Shown here: piece by piece, positions 37,628 through 45,589 of the stretch | Position numbering within the stretch: position 1 is the stretch's first letter | How the letters are laid out: each line of letters opens with the position of its first letter | Source: Bacteroidota bacterium | Lineage (GTDB): Bacteria; Bacteroidota; Bacteroidia; Flavobacteriales_D; Sanyastnellaceae | Length of the DNA: 64,000 nt | Assembly (NCBI GenBank): GCA_027624855.1 | Contig: JAQBTQ010000010.1 | Span: 36,963 to 100,962, forward strand | Direction: 5' to 3' | Notes under the pieces: generated by a model | Seen by the model: only the letters and a program-made list of their open reading frames with translations | Databases searched by the model: none | Told to the model about the DNA's origin: nothing | Made by a program: the position numbers and the translations under genes

Positions 37628-38334
37628 CACCTTATATCGCAGAATTCATAGGGACCTTTTTATTGATTGCCGTCGGTGCATCGGTGAATGCAAACGTTGT
37701 TCTCTCCAAAACAAAAGGCCATCAATCCGGTTGGACCATCATTACCGCTGGATGGGGAGTCGCTGTTTTCTTGGGTGTTTACGCCTCTACATCATTGGGA
37801 GGTAGCGGCCACCTGAACCCTGCAGTAACCATTGGACTGGCCACTTTTGAATTATTCGACAGCAGCCTCACCATGGGTTACATCATCGCTCAACTCACTG
37901 GAGCCTTTCTCGGCGCCATTGCCGCATGGCTCGCTTTTTGGGCGCACTTCAAGGAAACCATGGATGCGGATGCAATTCTTGCCGTGTTTAGCACTTCTCC
38001 AGCCATCCGACATGCACCATCGAATCTATTAACCGAAATGATCGCCACGTTTGTTTTGGTTTTTGGTGCTTTGTGTGCTTCCGCTCCAGAATCATCTTTA
38101 GGGGCACTCGATGCTCTTCCAGTGGCATTGTTGGTGGTTGGAATCGGAATGGGATTGGGAGGACCAACGGGCTATGCCATCAATCCAGCTCGCGATTTGG
38201 GACCTAGGATTGCACATCAATTGCTTCCAATACCTCATAAAAAAGGCAGCGATTGGAGTTATTCATGGATCCCAATTTTTGGGCCGATTGTCGGAAGTCT
38301 TATTGCTAGTTGGATTTTTCAATTTTGCGCTTGA
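37624..38334 (+). CDS. glpF: Glycerol facilitator (aquaporin family)
   Basis: 236 residues from the ATG at 37624, which overlaps the glpD stop (ATGA). Six membrane helices and the two NPA boxes are seen: GHLNPAVTIGLA and YAINPARDLGPR. The Asp after the second NPAR is typical of glyceroporins as opposed to water-only channels. It should let glycerol cross the inner membrane by diffusion, trapped afterwards by GlpK. Its stop overlaps the start of the next gene by one base (TGATG), so the four genes are a tight operon. Confidence 0.94.
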   Translation: MTPYIAEFIGTFLLIAVGASVNANVVLSKTKGHQSGWTIITAGWGVAVFLGVYASTSLGGSGHLNPAVTIGLATFELFDSSLTMGYIIAQLTGAFLGAIAAWLAFWAHFKETMDADAILAVFSTSPAIRHAPSNLLTEMIATFVLVFGALCASAPESSLGALDALPVALLVVGIGMGLGGPTGYAINPARDLGPRIAHQLLPIPHKKGSDWSYSWIPIFGPIVGSLIASWIFQFCA

Positions 38335-39119
38335 TGTCACGAAAAATTCTGCTTTCCACTTTATGCGTGACATCTCATTGCATCATTGCCATGGCACAAT
38401 CTCCCATTATTATTGCACACAGAGGATTTTCCCAAATTGCTCCCGAAAACACCTTGTCCGCTTTTGAATCGGCGATACAATGTGGTGCTCCATACTTCGA
38501 ATTGGATGTTCAAAAAAGTCATGATTCCGTTCCCATTGTTATTCATGATGAAAGCTTGGACCGAACGACCAGTTGCAACCTGACCGGACGCATTGATGAA
38601 TATGATGCCATTGAATTAAAAAAGGTAACCGTTGGGTATCCAAGCAAATTTGGAGATCAATTTCAAGACGAAATGCTCCCAACATTAGGCGATGCACTGG
38701 AGCTAGCCCAAAATCGAATTAATGTGTGCGTCGAAATCAAAACGGAGGGAATAGAATCCGAGATCATTGAAGAAATACGTTCGAGGGAGATGGAAAAACA
38801 AGTGGTTATTTTTTCATTTATTCCCAAAGTATTGACCGAAATACATGCATTAGCTCCAGAGTTGAAAATTCTGTTTTTGAAAGAGCATGCCGCTATGGCA
38901 GATGTCGAATTCACAAAAAACATGGGAGCCTTCGCAATGGGCGTGGGCGGCAAGACAGAATTGAATCCAAAGTTCATGGATTATGCCGACGCTTTGGGCA
39001 TTCAGATCTGGCGCTGGACGGTCGATGACCCTCAAGAGATGACCACGTTAATTGAGCTGGGAATTGATGCCATCATCACAAATCGTCCTGATTTGGGGTT
39101 GCGAGCAATCAAGGAATGA
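38334..39119 (+). CDS. Glycerophosphodiester phosphodiesterase, exported
   Basis: 261 residues from the ATG at 38334 that overlaps the glpF stop by one base. MSRKILLSTLCVTSHCIIAMAQ is a signal peptide (quoted in part: RKILLSTLCVTSHCIIAMAQ), so it is periplasmic. The GDPD barrel motifs are complete: IIAHRGFSQIAPENTLSAF with the catalytic His, YFELDVQKSHDSVPIVIHDE with the metal Glu and Asp and the second His, and VCVEIKTEG. It cleaves deacylated phospholipid diesters into an alcohol and glycerol 3-phosphate, supplying substrate to the same pathway as glpK and glpD. It is the last gene of the operon. Confidence 0.92.
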   Translation: MSRKILLSTLCVTSHCIIAMAQSPIIIAHRGFSQIAPENTLSAFESAIQCGAPYFELDVQKSHDSVPIVIHDESLDRTTSCNLTGRIDEYDAIELKKVTVGYPSKFGDQFQDEMLPTLGDALELAQNRINVCVEIKTEGIESEIIEEIRSREMEKQVVIFSFIPKVLTEIHALAPELKILFLKEHAAMADVEFTKNMGAFAMGVGGKTELNPKFMDYADALGIQIWRWTVDDPQEMTTLIELGIDAIITNRPDLGLRAIKE

Positions 39120-39132
39120 AGCTATTGTTTAA

Positions 39133-39363
39133 CTAGTTGCAAGCGCCATTTTCATACTCCTCTATTCCATAGCATAGCGCCTCACCTGAATTCATATAGG
39201 TTGTTCCATCACAACCGCACACTGGATCCACCACCATCGGATAAAAGCAATCCTCATTTAAAACACCAATGCAGTCATCATTGGGACTGCATCCTGAGCA
39301 ATAAAAAAATATCAGAATGGCACACACAAGTTGGACCATTCTGATATTCTTATTCAAAGACAT
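39133..39363 (-). CDS. Kazal-like small lipoprotein
   Basis: 76 residues from the ATG at 39363; the frame opens three codons earlier at a TTG. The signal peptide (VQLVCAILIFFYCSGC) ends in SGC, a plausible lipobox. The mature part is one small cysteine-rich domain with the Kazal hallmark DPVCGCDGTTYMNSGEALC, preceded by two cysteines and followed by NGAC. Kazal domains bind and block serine proteases, though in bacteria the activity is seldom shown. It could protect the cell surface from secreted proteases. The gene starts 11 bp after SulP on the same strand and might be cotranscribed with it; the strong glycerol operon converges on it from the other side. Confidence 0.75.
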   Translation of the reverse strand: MSLNKNIRMVQLVCAILIFFYCSGCSPNDDCIGVLNEDCFYPMVVDPVCGCDGTTYMNSGEALCYGIEEYENGACN

Positions 39364-39374
39364 CACAATCAAAT

Positions 39375-40937
39375 TTACTCCGCCTGTAGCTTTTCAGCGA
39401 AATTGGCCAAAGGCTTTGATCGGGACAAATCATCCTCACCATTTTCGAATGACCAATTCCATCCATTTTCTTTCGCTCGAGCCAGCCATTCTTGGATAAT
39501 GATCCGGACATCTATGTCCATGCGAACGGTTCGATTGGCCTCGATTACCACACTGTAATCCCTTGGAATCGAACCCAACAACTTTCGAATACCGACTTTG
39601 TGCATGAAGGTCACATCTTCACCTAAATGAATGATGCACGTCTTTTTGGCGTCATCGATTTCAAAATCAATGATTGGCTTGTGGAAGTGATCGTACAAGA
39701 TTACGAGGATGGCCGAAACCATTCCAATGCCAATTCCGACCAACAAATCCGTCATCATGATGGCGAGGACTGTGATTACAAAAGGCAAAAATTGACGAAC
39801 CCCCTGTTTAGCAATCAATTTGAATTGAGCCGGTTTGGCCAGTTTGTATCCTACAACCAACAAAATTGCAGCCAAGCTTGATAACGGGATCAAATTCAAA
39901 ATGTCCGGAATCAAAAAGACGGTCCCAAGAAGCAAGAATCCATGTAAAATAGCAGACACCTTTGTTTTACCTCCACTCTGGATGTTGGCAGAACTCCTCA
40001 CAATGACTTGCGTAATTGGCAAGCCACCGACCAATCCCGATAAAACATTACCAGACCCCTGAGCAATCAATTCACGATTGGTAGGCGTCACACGCTTTTC
40101 GGGATCTAGCTTATCGGTAGCTTCCACACAAAGCAAAGTTTCCAAAGAAGCCACAATGGCTATTGTCAATCCCAAAATCCACACGTCACTTCTATTCCAA
40201 GCGGTGAAATCAGGAAAAATAATGACACTCCTCCACCCCTCGTCAAGCAAAGGAATTTGGACCAAATGATCTTGGGTTAAACCTACAGAACCATTTTGCG
40301 TTAGCAAGTGAATTCCAATGCCAGAAACAACAGCAACAAGTGAAGCAGGTAAGTATTGGGTCCAACTCATTCTTTTCATGAACGGTTGCTCCCATAAAAT
40401 CAAAACCAATAATCCGATGGCTGCAATGGCAATGGCCACTGGCTGAACGTTGTCCAGCATAAAAGACAAATCGGAAAAGGTGTTGTGGGTGGCGTCCGTG
40501 GCAAATTCTAAAGATCCTTCAGGTTCAGCGTCATACCCAACAGCATGGGGAATTTGCTTGAGGATGATGATTAAACCAATGGCTGAAAGCATTCCTTGTA
40601 TAACGGAAGACGGGAAATAGAAACCAATAATCCCTGCCTTGATAGCTCCCAATAGAAGCTGTATCAAACCACCAATCACGACCGCCAGTAAAAAGACTTG
40701 GTACGATGGCATCGATTGAATTCCATTCAATACGATTACTGCCAGACCCGCGGCGGGTCCGCTCACACCGATTTGAGATCCGCTGATAAAACCTACGACA
40801 ATACCGCCAATGATCCCAGCGATTAGTCCAGCGATAGGCTCTGCACCGGAAGCCAGAGCAATTCCTAAACACAGTGGCAAAGCCACCAAAAAAACAACCA
40901 AAGATGCCGGGGCATCCTTCGACAAATACTTAAACAT
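39375..40937 (-). CDS. SulP-family anion transporter
   Basis: 520 residues with about twelve to fourteen membrane helices. The N-terminal sequence (DAPASLVVFLVALPLCLGIAL, quoted in part: APASLVVFLVALPLCLGIAL) and the segments GPAAGLAVIVLNGI, SLETLLCVEATDKLDP and GLPITQVIVRSSANIQSGGKT are SulP hallmarks. The C-terminal 90 residues form a STAS-like region (FMHKVGIRKLLGSIPRDYSVVIEANR), though shorter than usual. SulP proteins carry sulfate, bicarbonate or other anions; this branch, without a nearby sulfate-assimilation gene, is often annotated as a bicarbonate or sulfate carrier, and I cannot decide between them. The start follows a structured leader by eight bases. Confidence 0.88.
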   Translation of the reverse strand: MFKYLSKDAPASLVVFLVALPLCLGIALASGAEPIAGLIAGIIGGIVVGFISGSQIGVSGPAAGLAVIVLNGIQSMPSYQVFLLAVVIGGLIQLLLGAIKAGIIGFYFPSSVIQGMLSAIGLIIILKQIPHAVGYDAEPEGSLEFATDATHNTFSDLSFMLDNVQPVAIAIAAIGLLVLILWEQPFMKRMSWTQYLPASLVAVVSGIGIHLLTQNGSVGLTQDHLVQIPLLDEGWRSVIIFPDFTAWNRSDVWILGLTIAIVASLETLLCVEATDKLDPEKRVTPTNRELIAQGSGNVLSGLVGGLPITQVIVRSSANIQSGGKTKVSAILHGFLLLGTVFLIPDILNLIPLSSLAAILLVVGYKLAKPAQFKLIAKQGVRQFLPFVITVLAIMMTDLLVGIGIGMVSAILVILYDHFHKPIIDFEIDDAKKTCIIHLGEDVTFMHKVGIRKLLGSIPRDYSVVIEANRTVRMDIDVRIIIQEWLARAKENGWNWSFENGEDDLSRSKPLANFAEKLQAE

Positions 40938-40945
40938 TTAAATAA

Positions 40946-41020
40946 AATTTGGATTGAAAGTCATTGCCTTTCGGCATACTCATTAGGCCTCGCTGAGCTA
41001 GGCATAAGTCAATCCAAATT
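40946..41020 (-). promoter_or_regulatory. Structured leader upstream of SulP, riboswitch-like or attenuator
   Basis: On the minus strand AATTTGGATTGA (41020-41009) pairs perfectly with TCAATCCAAATT (40957-40946), a 12-bp closing stem. Inside it lie a hairpin at 41003-40987 (GCCT/AGGC) and one at 40976-40965 (TGCC-GAAA-GGCA, a GNRA loop), so the whole folds as a three-way junction. A TTTTATTT stretch follows the closing stem and the SulP ATG comes eight bases after the stem. The 5' arm also contains the stop codon of the upstream gene. It may control SulP or end the redox operon. Confidence 0.45.
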
Positions 41021-41401
41021 CTCTGGCGGCTCCAGAAAACCTTTGGAAAAATCTGAATCGCACCAAAGCATTTTACGATCTACCAAATCTGAATCGAGTT
41101 GATTCAGATCGTCATTTGCGTTTATCGTGTCATCCGACCATTTCTTTACCTCATCATCTGGATTCTCAGATTCACCATTCTTTTCTTCCTCTCCACGTTC
41201 TTCATCGTGGTTTTCACCAGTGACCAATTCACATTCCCAGTCAAAAGTCACTTGACAGGAATGGACGATCGGAATGACCACCCAACAAAAACATGCTATC
41301 AGGGTCAATAGTCCCGTTTTGAAATGCAGCGAATGCTTATCTAGAATCACAATGCAAAAATAACGATTGACCGAGTGAATTGTTCTCTTTTTTGATTTCA
41401 T
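41009..41401 (-). CDS. Small acidic membrane-anchored protein at the end of the redox operon
   Basis: 130 residues from the ATG at 41401, which has a GGAG four bases upstream; the frame is open further upstream over the next gene, where it is a shadow. One membrane helix (LLTLIACFCWVVIPIVHSC) is followed by a short DWEC segment and a long acidic tail rich in Glu, Asp and Asn with cysteine near the end. I do not know a family. It follows the cytochrome b gene with a 53-bp gap on the same strand. A metal- or cytochrome-docking role is possible for such an acidic tail, but that is only a guess. Its stop lies within the inverted repeat that precedes SulP. Confidence 0.55.
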   Translation of the reverse strand: MKSKKRTIHSVNRYFCIVILDKHSLHFKTGLLTLIACFCWVVIPIVHSCQVTFDWECELVTGENHDEERGEEEKNGESENPDDEVKKWSDDTINANDDLNQLDSDLVDRKMLWCDSDFSKGFLEPPENLD

Positions 41402-41454
41402 AACACTCCAAAAAAGCGCCATCGCTTGGATTCTGCGATTCGATAGAAGTTCAA

Positions 41455-41928
41455 TCAAGAATAAAAAACCACACGCCACAAATGCACCACGCTGCACCCC
41501 AATGTGATTGCGGAAAGTAAAACGTGCCACGTCAACCATTTTCGCGGGGAATCCGATGTGGTCAGATACCAACCAAACAGCAGTGCGAACAGGAGAGCGA
41601 GAGGTAAAATTGCCAGCATTCCATAGCCAAACTGAATCGAATGTATGAGCAACGCCAAAGGCAATGCCATTGCAACATTTTGATGAATTTCTACCCAATC
41701 ATCCCACTTGGAGCCTTTGGCTCTGTAGACCAAGCGACCAAGCGAAAGGCACCATTGAAACAGGATCAGTGCCCATAGAGCAAAACCAGAAATCCATCGA
41801 AACCGCTCCTCGCTTTGAATCGACATCCAATCTGAATCGCGCAAATCAAACACCGTCGCGAACGCCATCAACACCAATGTTGCCCAAATCAACAAACGCA
41901 ATGCCTTCAAATAATGAACCCCATTCAT
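41455..41928 (-). CDS. Four-helix membrane cytochrome b-like protein
   Basis: 157 residues with four membrane helices. Four histidines are placed as two pairs, His82/His96 and His135/His149, each pair 14 residues apart on either side of a helix. That is the spacing of bis-histidine haem b ligands in cytochrome b and ferric-reductase-type membrane domains. WVEIHQN, LLIHSIQF, WHVLLSA and VVHLWRV hold the histidines. No named family is certain. Together with the neighbouring flavin/2Fe-2S cytochrome and DUF3365 haem protein, I infer a membrane electron carrier that might bind quinone or pass electrons between two haems. It starts one base after the DUF3365 gene stop. Confidence 0.6.
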   Translation of the reverse strand: MNGVHYLKALRLLIWATLVLMAFATVFDLRDSDWMSIQSEERFRWISGFALWALILFQWCLSLGRLVYRAKGSKWDDWVEIHQNVAMALPLALLIHSIQFGYGMLAILPLALLFALLFGWYLTTSDSPRKWLTWHVLLSAITLGCSVVHLWRVVFYS

Positions 41929-42771
41929 TTAATTTGAATCAATCAATTTTGTCAATTCATTGACCAAGTATGGCGAAGATTGACTTGCAACACTATCCTG
42001 AAACACGGATGCATTGGGCAAATTGAATCCCGAACTGGGCCACTTTTCGCCAACCGCAGGCCTCGCCTCCTCTTCGAGCTGTTCAACTTCTTCCAAATAG
42101 CGCTCCCAGACCTCAGCAACTCCGCTGCGATAAGCCAAAAGCATACTCAAGAATTCATCCGTGGTCACAGAATCTCCGGGATAGGACCAAGTCGTTGCCC
42201 CCATCAAATCACCCAGGACCCAGTCACTTTTAGTCGTGTTTTCGTGATCATTATGGCATGATACGCAAGCCTTAGCCGTGGCCAAATCAGGATACATCCC
42301 AATGGTCTCTCCGAGCACCTCATCACGAAAAATTTTCGGCTTTCCATCAGCTCTCATTTTCTTAAATTCTTCAGCCTGTTTGCCTTGAAAACGATTTGAA
42401 GATTCAATGGGGAAGTCAGAACCAAGGTACAATCCCAACGGAACATCACTTGAAGTAAGATAATCCGCAACACCTCGCAAAAACAAGGCTGGAAGGGGAC
42501 CAGCGATGACTTCTTGATGTTGCCAGTCTTCGGAAAATTGCAAACCCTGTTCTTTTCCTTTCCCGACGATGGCTCGGGTGTACAGCGTTCGGGTTACATC
42601 ATTCTCATGAGCGAGAAGGGTCAGCGCTTCCTCCGTAGACATAGCAAACTTAACCTCCTCTGACCCCACAAGAGGTTCAGGTGCCGTTGCCAGTAAGTAA
42701 GCAAGCATCAATAAAAAGCTCATTCCAATGATGATCCAAAACTTAAAAGGTCTTTTCCCTTCTAAACTCAT
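41929..42771 (-). CDS. DUF3365-type haem c protein, membrane anchored
   Basis: 280 residues. One N-terminal membrane anchor (FWIIIGMSFLLMLAYLLATA) is followed by a periplasmic domain with one CxxCH motif, ACVSCHND (Cys169, Cys172, His173), and the W..GD..GATTWSYP segment of the DUF3365 / Tll0287-like haem-binding family. Domains of this kind are fused to sensors in many bacteria or stand alone as cytochromes. Here no signalling domain is present, so an electron-transfer or haem-sensing role is likely. It is placed between a porin gene, with a four-base overlap (ATGA), and the membrane cytochrome b gene. Confidence 0.78.
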   Translation of the reverse strand: MSLEGKRPFKFWIIIGMSFLLMLAYLLATAPEPLVGSEEVKFAMSTEEALTLLAHENDVTRTLYTRAIVGKGKEQGLQFSEDWQHQEVIAGPLPALFLRGVADYLTSSDVPLGLYLGSDFPIESSNRFQGKQAEEFKKMRADGKPKIFRDEVLGETIGMYPDLATAKACVSCHNDHENTTKSDWVLGDLMGATTWSYPGDSVTTDEFLSMLLAYRSGVAEVWERYLEEVEQLEEEARPAVGEKWPSSGFNLPNASVFQDSVASQSSPYLVNELTKLIDSN

Positions 42772-43943
42772 TTCATGAGAATTTTCGGATGAAAGTCAAG
42801 TTCGACCCATCCCCAATGTTGCAACCTGTCTGCGGAAGAGAGACGACTTTGAAACGCATAAAAATAGTCAGTCGGAGTCATTATGGACCACCCCAAAGAA
42901 ATTTTCACATTGGATGTTGGGGTGGCTACCCATACCGCATCCAATTCGTGGGAAAAAAGATGATTAAGGTCGGAAGAATGGAAGCGATGCAATCGAACAT
43001 CAAATGCTGAGTTTAATTCTCGAATCATCAATTTCTTTTTCAATTGAACATGCGCATTGAACATTCCATCAGCAGGCATGCCCACATAGAAATGATCCAT
43101 CCATCCATAATGTCGGTGGTTTGTTCCCAAAAAAGGATAGAAAGCCATTCCTGCAGAGGCTCCTTCTAGCCAGTCGGCTCCCACCTTTAGAGTTCCAAAA
43201 GATTCAGATTGGTGAACATACTCAACCACACCCATCCAACTAAGAGAAGAGGCCACCCCCCATTTTTGAGCGTAGCCCTCGACTAACAACGAAGACGCTT
43301 CGCTTACCTGCTCTTGCCAAGTCAAACCAGATGTTACCGATGAGGTGGCTATATTTTTTGAGTCGCTTTGCTCAAAATGAAGCAGTGATATCCTCCGTTG
43401 ATCATCCTGATAAGTATGATGAAACATCAGTCGGGTTAGATTGGCTGGAGCGTCCCAAGTCAAAGCCATGGTTGACTTCCCCGCTCTCCAGGCTTGATCC
43501 CAGCGAATTCCATCTAAAAATCGGCCATGCTGCGACCAATTCACCGCACCGACGATACGTTCATTATCAAACGCGATGATTTGGCGACCAAAAGTAAAGG
43601 TCGACTGTTCGGTTGGTTTCCATGCGCCCCATGCCTCAGCTGCTGCAAAATCGCCATAGTTCGCATCTCTGCCAGCGGGATCGCCAAAAGATCGAACATC
43701 TTGAAATCCCAGCTTGACCGTCCACTTTGCCTCACTATGCTGCCATGTAAACCTCGTTCTTTGCTGAGTAAACAAGTTGCCTGCCTCTCCTGGTTGCCGA
43801 AGCCGCTGGTAACCATCTCGCCATTCGCTGCGTGGACGGACCTGAAGCAAAATTTCATCAGATGACACCTCCTGAGCAACCATTGGATTAGAGAACCAAA
43901 CCGCACATAGCAGCAAAACAATGTGGAATCGAACGTCGTGCAT
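42768..43943 (-). CDS. Outer-membrane porin, alginate-export-like
   Basis: 391 residues from the ATG at 43943, chosen because MHDVRFHIVLLLCAVWFSNP is then a signal peptide and overlap with the upstream gene is avoided; a longer reading reaches 44063. The mature protein is a beta barrel with many alternating strands, R.R.EWRDGYQRLR, QQRTRFTWQHS, FGRQIIAFDNERIVG and a terminal aromatic-rich region, matching the Alginate_exp-type porin group. Many proteins so named are general porins. It lies inside the redox operon, 16 bp after the flavin-haem fusion gene and overlapping the DUF3365 gene by four bases. That suggests that small redox-active or charged substrates cross the outer membrane through it. 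Specificity is unknown. Confidence 0.72.
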   Translation of the reverse strand: MHDVRFHIVLLLCAVWFSNPMVAQEVSSDEILLQVRPRSEWRDGYQRLRQPGEAGNLFTQQRTRFTWQHSEAKWTVKLGFQDVRSFGDPAGRDANYGDFAAAEAWGAWKPTEQSTFTFGRQIIAFDNERIVGAVNWSQHGRFLDGIRWDQAWRAGKSTMALTWDAPANLTRLMFHHTYQDDQRRISLLHFEQSDSKNIATSSVTSGLTWQEQVSEASSLLVEGYAQKWGVASSLSWMGVVEYVHQSESFGTLKVGADWLEGASAGMAFYPFLGTNHRHYGWMDHFYVGMPADGMFNAHVQLKKKLMIRELNSAFDVRLHRFHSSDLNHLFSHELDAVWVATPTSNVKISLGWSIMTPTDYFYAFQSRLSSADRLQHWGWVELDFHPKILMK

Positions 43944-43959
43944 CACATACGCGATTGGA

Positions 43960-45561
43960 TTAATCCACTTCTGTTTCAGTTTTGGCCTGATGCATTTTAC
44001 TGTCTCCGTAGGGATCGGCACCTCCCTTAAAATATTTTTGAATTTCATACGCTCGTAACCCATTGCTTAATTCAATTGGCACTTCCCTGATATGATTGCC
44101 GTGAAAATCATGGCAACGTAAACAGGTATCCCACTCTCCAGAATCAACAAGTGTGACGTGCAGGGGTTTAATCGGATCATTTTTGACTGCCAAATCTGAG
44201 TGACATTCACTACAAAAACCGCTTTCGACATTTCCGATTCGCACGCCTTGATGTTCACCGTGGCAATTTACGCATCGATGGGGACCTAGAGAAGCTCGTT
44301 GCGATGCGAAGCGCAACTCCTCAAAGCGCGATACAGGGTGGCGGTCATTTGGCCTTTGATGACAAGATTGACATTGTGCATTGCCTACCTCCGCGTAACC
44401 CATGGCAACCCAATCTTCATCGTGCATGCTCAAGATTTTTCTAAAATTATGCCCCAATTGCTGACGCATCGATCCAGGAGCCTCAACGTGGCAACTTTGG
44501 CATGATAGGTTTTCATGTCCAACATTCATTGGGCCGTGCGAGGACAAACCCAACCCGGGAGGGACATTCAACAGGCCAATGAATACCAACCCTAAAATCA
44601 ACGCTGCCACCAACAGCTCTGTGCGATTTATCCCAGCGTTTGCCTGAACGATTGCCAGCTGGTTCTCAGCCACATATGCTGTGCACAAGGTAACATCTGT
44701 TCCTGCCCCTACCACGTCGCTATTGCAAATCAAACGACCTGCTGATAACTTCATTTTGCAGGATCCGCACACTCCAACCATGCACGCCGAATCCACAGAA
44801 ACCCCATGGCGTTGAGCGGCGTCTAGGATGGACTCACCATTTTCAACATCTATCCGTTTTGGCTTTCCAATCCGAGGCTCCCAAAGAACTGTACCGGCTA
44901 CTCCAGAACTTTTTGGCTGACCATAATGCTCCAATTGCGTCGACAGAAGAGGAGCTTCACTTTGCTCTACGAGTCGAACGATAAACCTGTTCATTTCAAC
45001 TGGGCCACATATGTATAAGTGACTCAAAGCAATGATCTCCGGTTTCAGTGCTGCTTGAAAATCGCGGTTGTAAATCTCCACCAATTCCAACTTACCACAA
45101 TCCCTCCATTCGCGTAATTGATCCAAGTACATCGCATCTTCCTCAGATTCGTTCCCAAAAACCAATACCGGTACCCTATTTTGACGAATGATTTCACGAA
45201 TCATGCACATGATGGGTGAAATACCGCTTCCACCGGCAACGAAAACATGGCGATGTGAAAAATCTTGAAGAGCAAACTGACCAAAAGGCCCTGCCAATCG
45301 CACTTCGGTAGGTCCGGACAAGGTATTGAGCCATTCAGACACGCCCCCTTTACGAGCAACTTTTACCGCTATTTTCCAGTGGTCCTCTCCCAATTCACTG
45401 ATGGAAAAAGAAGCGCGCATTTCCCTTCCTGCTCGAATGATTTCCAGCACAATAAATTGTCCTGCAGCTGCCTGAATGTGACCTCTCTTCAACCGAATGG
45501 TCAACTCAGTTGCATTTTTCGTGAGTCGCTTGTTGGTCTGTATGATGGCCTTTTTCCACAT
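43960..45561 (-). CDS. Fusion: FAD/NAD(P)H reductase + 2Fe-2S ferredoxin + membrane helix + five-haem cytochrome c
   Basis: 533 residues with no N-terminal signal peptide. Residues 1-205 are a ferredoxin-reductase domain (FAD-binding RASFSIS at 49-55; FVAGGSGISPIMCMI at 107-121; YICGPVEM at 183-190). Residues 215-305 are a 2Fe-2S domain (Cys260, Cys265, Cys268, with Cys279 or Cys293 as a fourth ligand). One membrane helix lies at about 316-337 (LLVAALILGLVFIGLLNVPP). The rest is a periplasmic cytochrome with five CxxCH motifs at Cys354, 397, 430, 450 and 480. Topology should therefore be cytoplasmic flavin and cluster, periplasmic haems. I infer that NAD(P)H electrons flow through one polypeptide to the periplasm. 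It is the first gene of the redox operon. Confidence 0.85.
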   Translation of the reverse strand: MWKKAIIQTNKRLTKNATELTIRLKRGHIQAAAGQFIVLEIIRAGREMRASFSISELGEDHWKIAVKVARKGGVSEWLNTLSGPTEVRLAGPFGQFALQDFSHRHVFVAGGSGISPIMCMIREIIRQNRVPVLVFGNESEEDAMYLDQLREWRDCGKLELVEIYNRDFQAALKPEIIALSHLYICGPVEMNRFIVRLVEQSEAPLLSTQLEHYGQPKSSGVAGTVLWEPRIGKPKRIDVENGESILDAAQRHGVSVDSACMVGVCGSCKMKLSAGRLICNSDVVGAGTDVTLCTAYVAENQLAIVQANAGINRTELLVAALILGLVFIGLLNVPPGLGLSSHGPMNVGHENLSCQSCHVEAPGSMRQQLGHNFRKILSMHDEDWVAMGYAEVGNAQCQSCHQRPNDRHPVSRFEELRFASQRASLGPHRCVNCHGEHQGVRIGNVESGFCSECHSDLAVKNDPIKPLHVTLVDSGEWDTCLRCHDFHGNHIREVPIELSNGLRAYEIQKYFKGGADPYGDSKMHQAKTETEVD

Positions 45562-45589
45562 CGATATTGACGGACCTAATTCAAATGAA

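Noticed and set aside
41402..41698. Upstream extension of the acidic protein frame over the cytochrome b gene
   Set aside because: It lies wholly across the 157-residue cytochrome b-like gene in another frame, and the ATG at 41401 has its own GGAG site, so the extension is a shadow.
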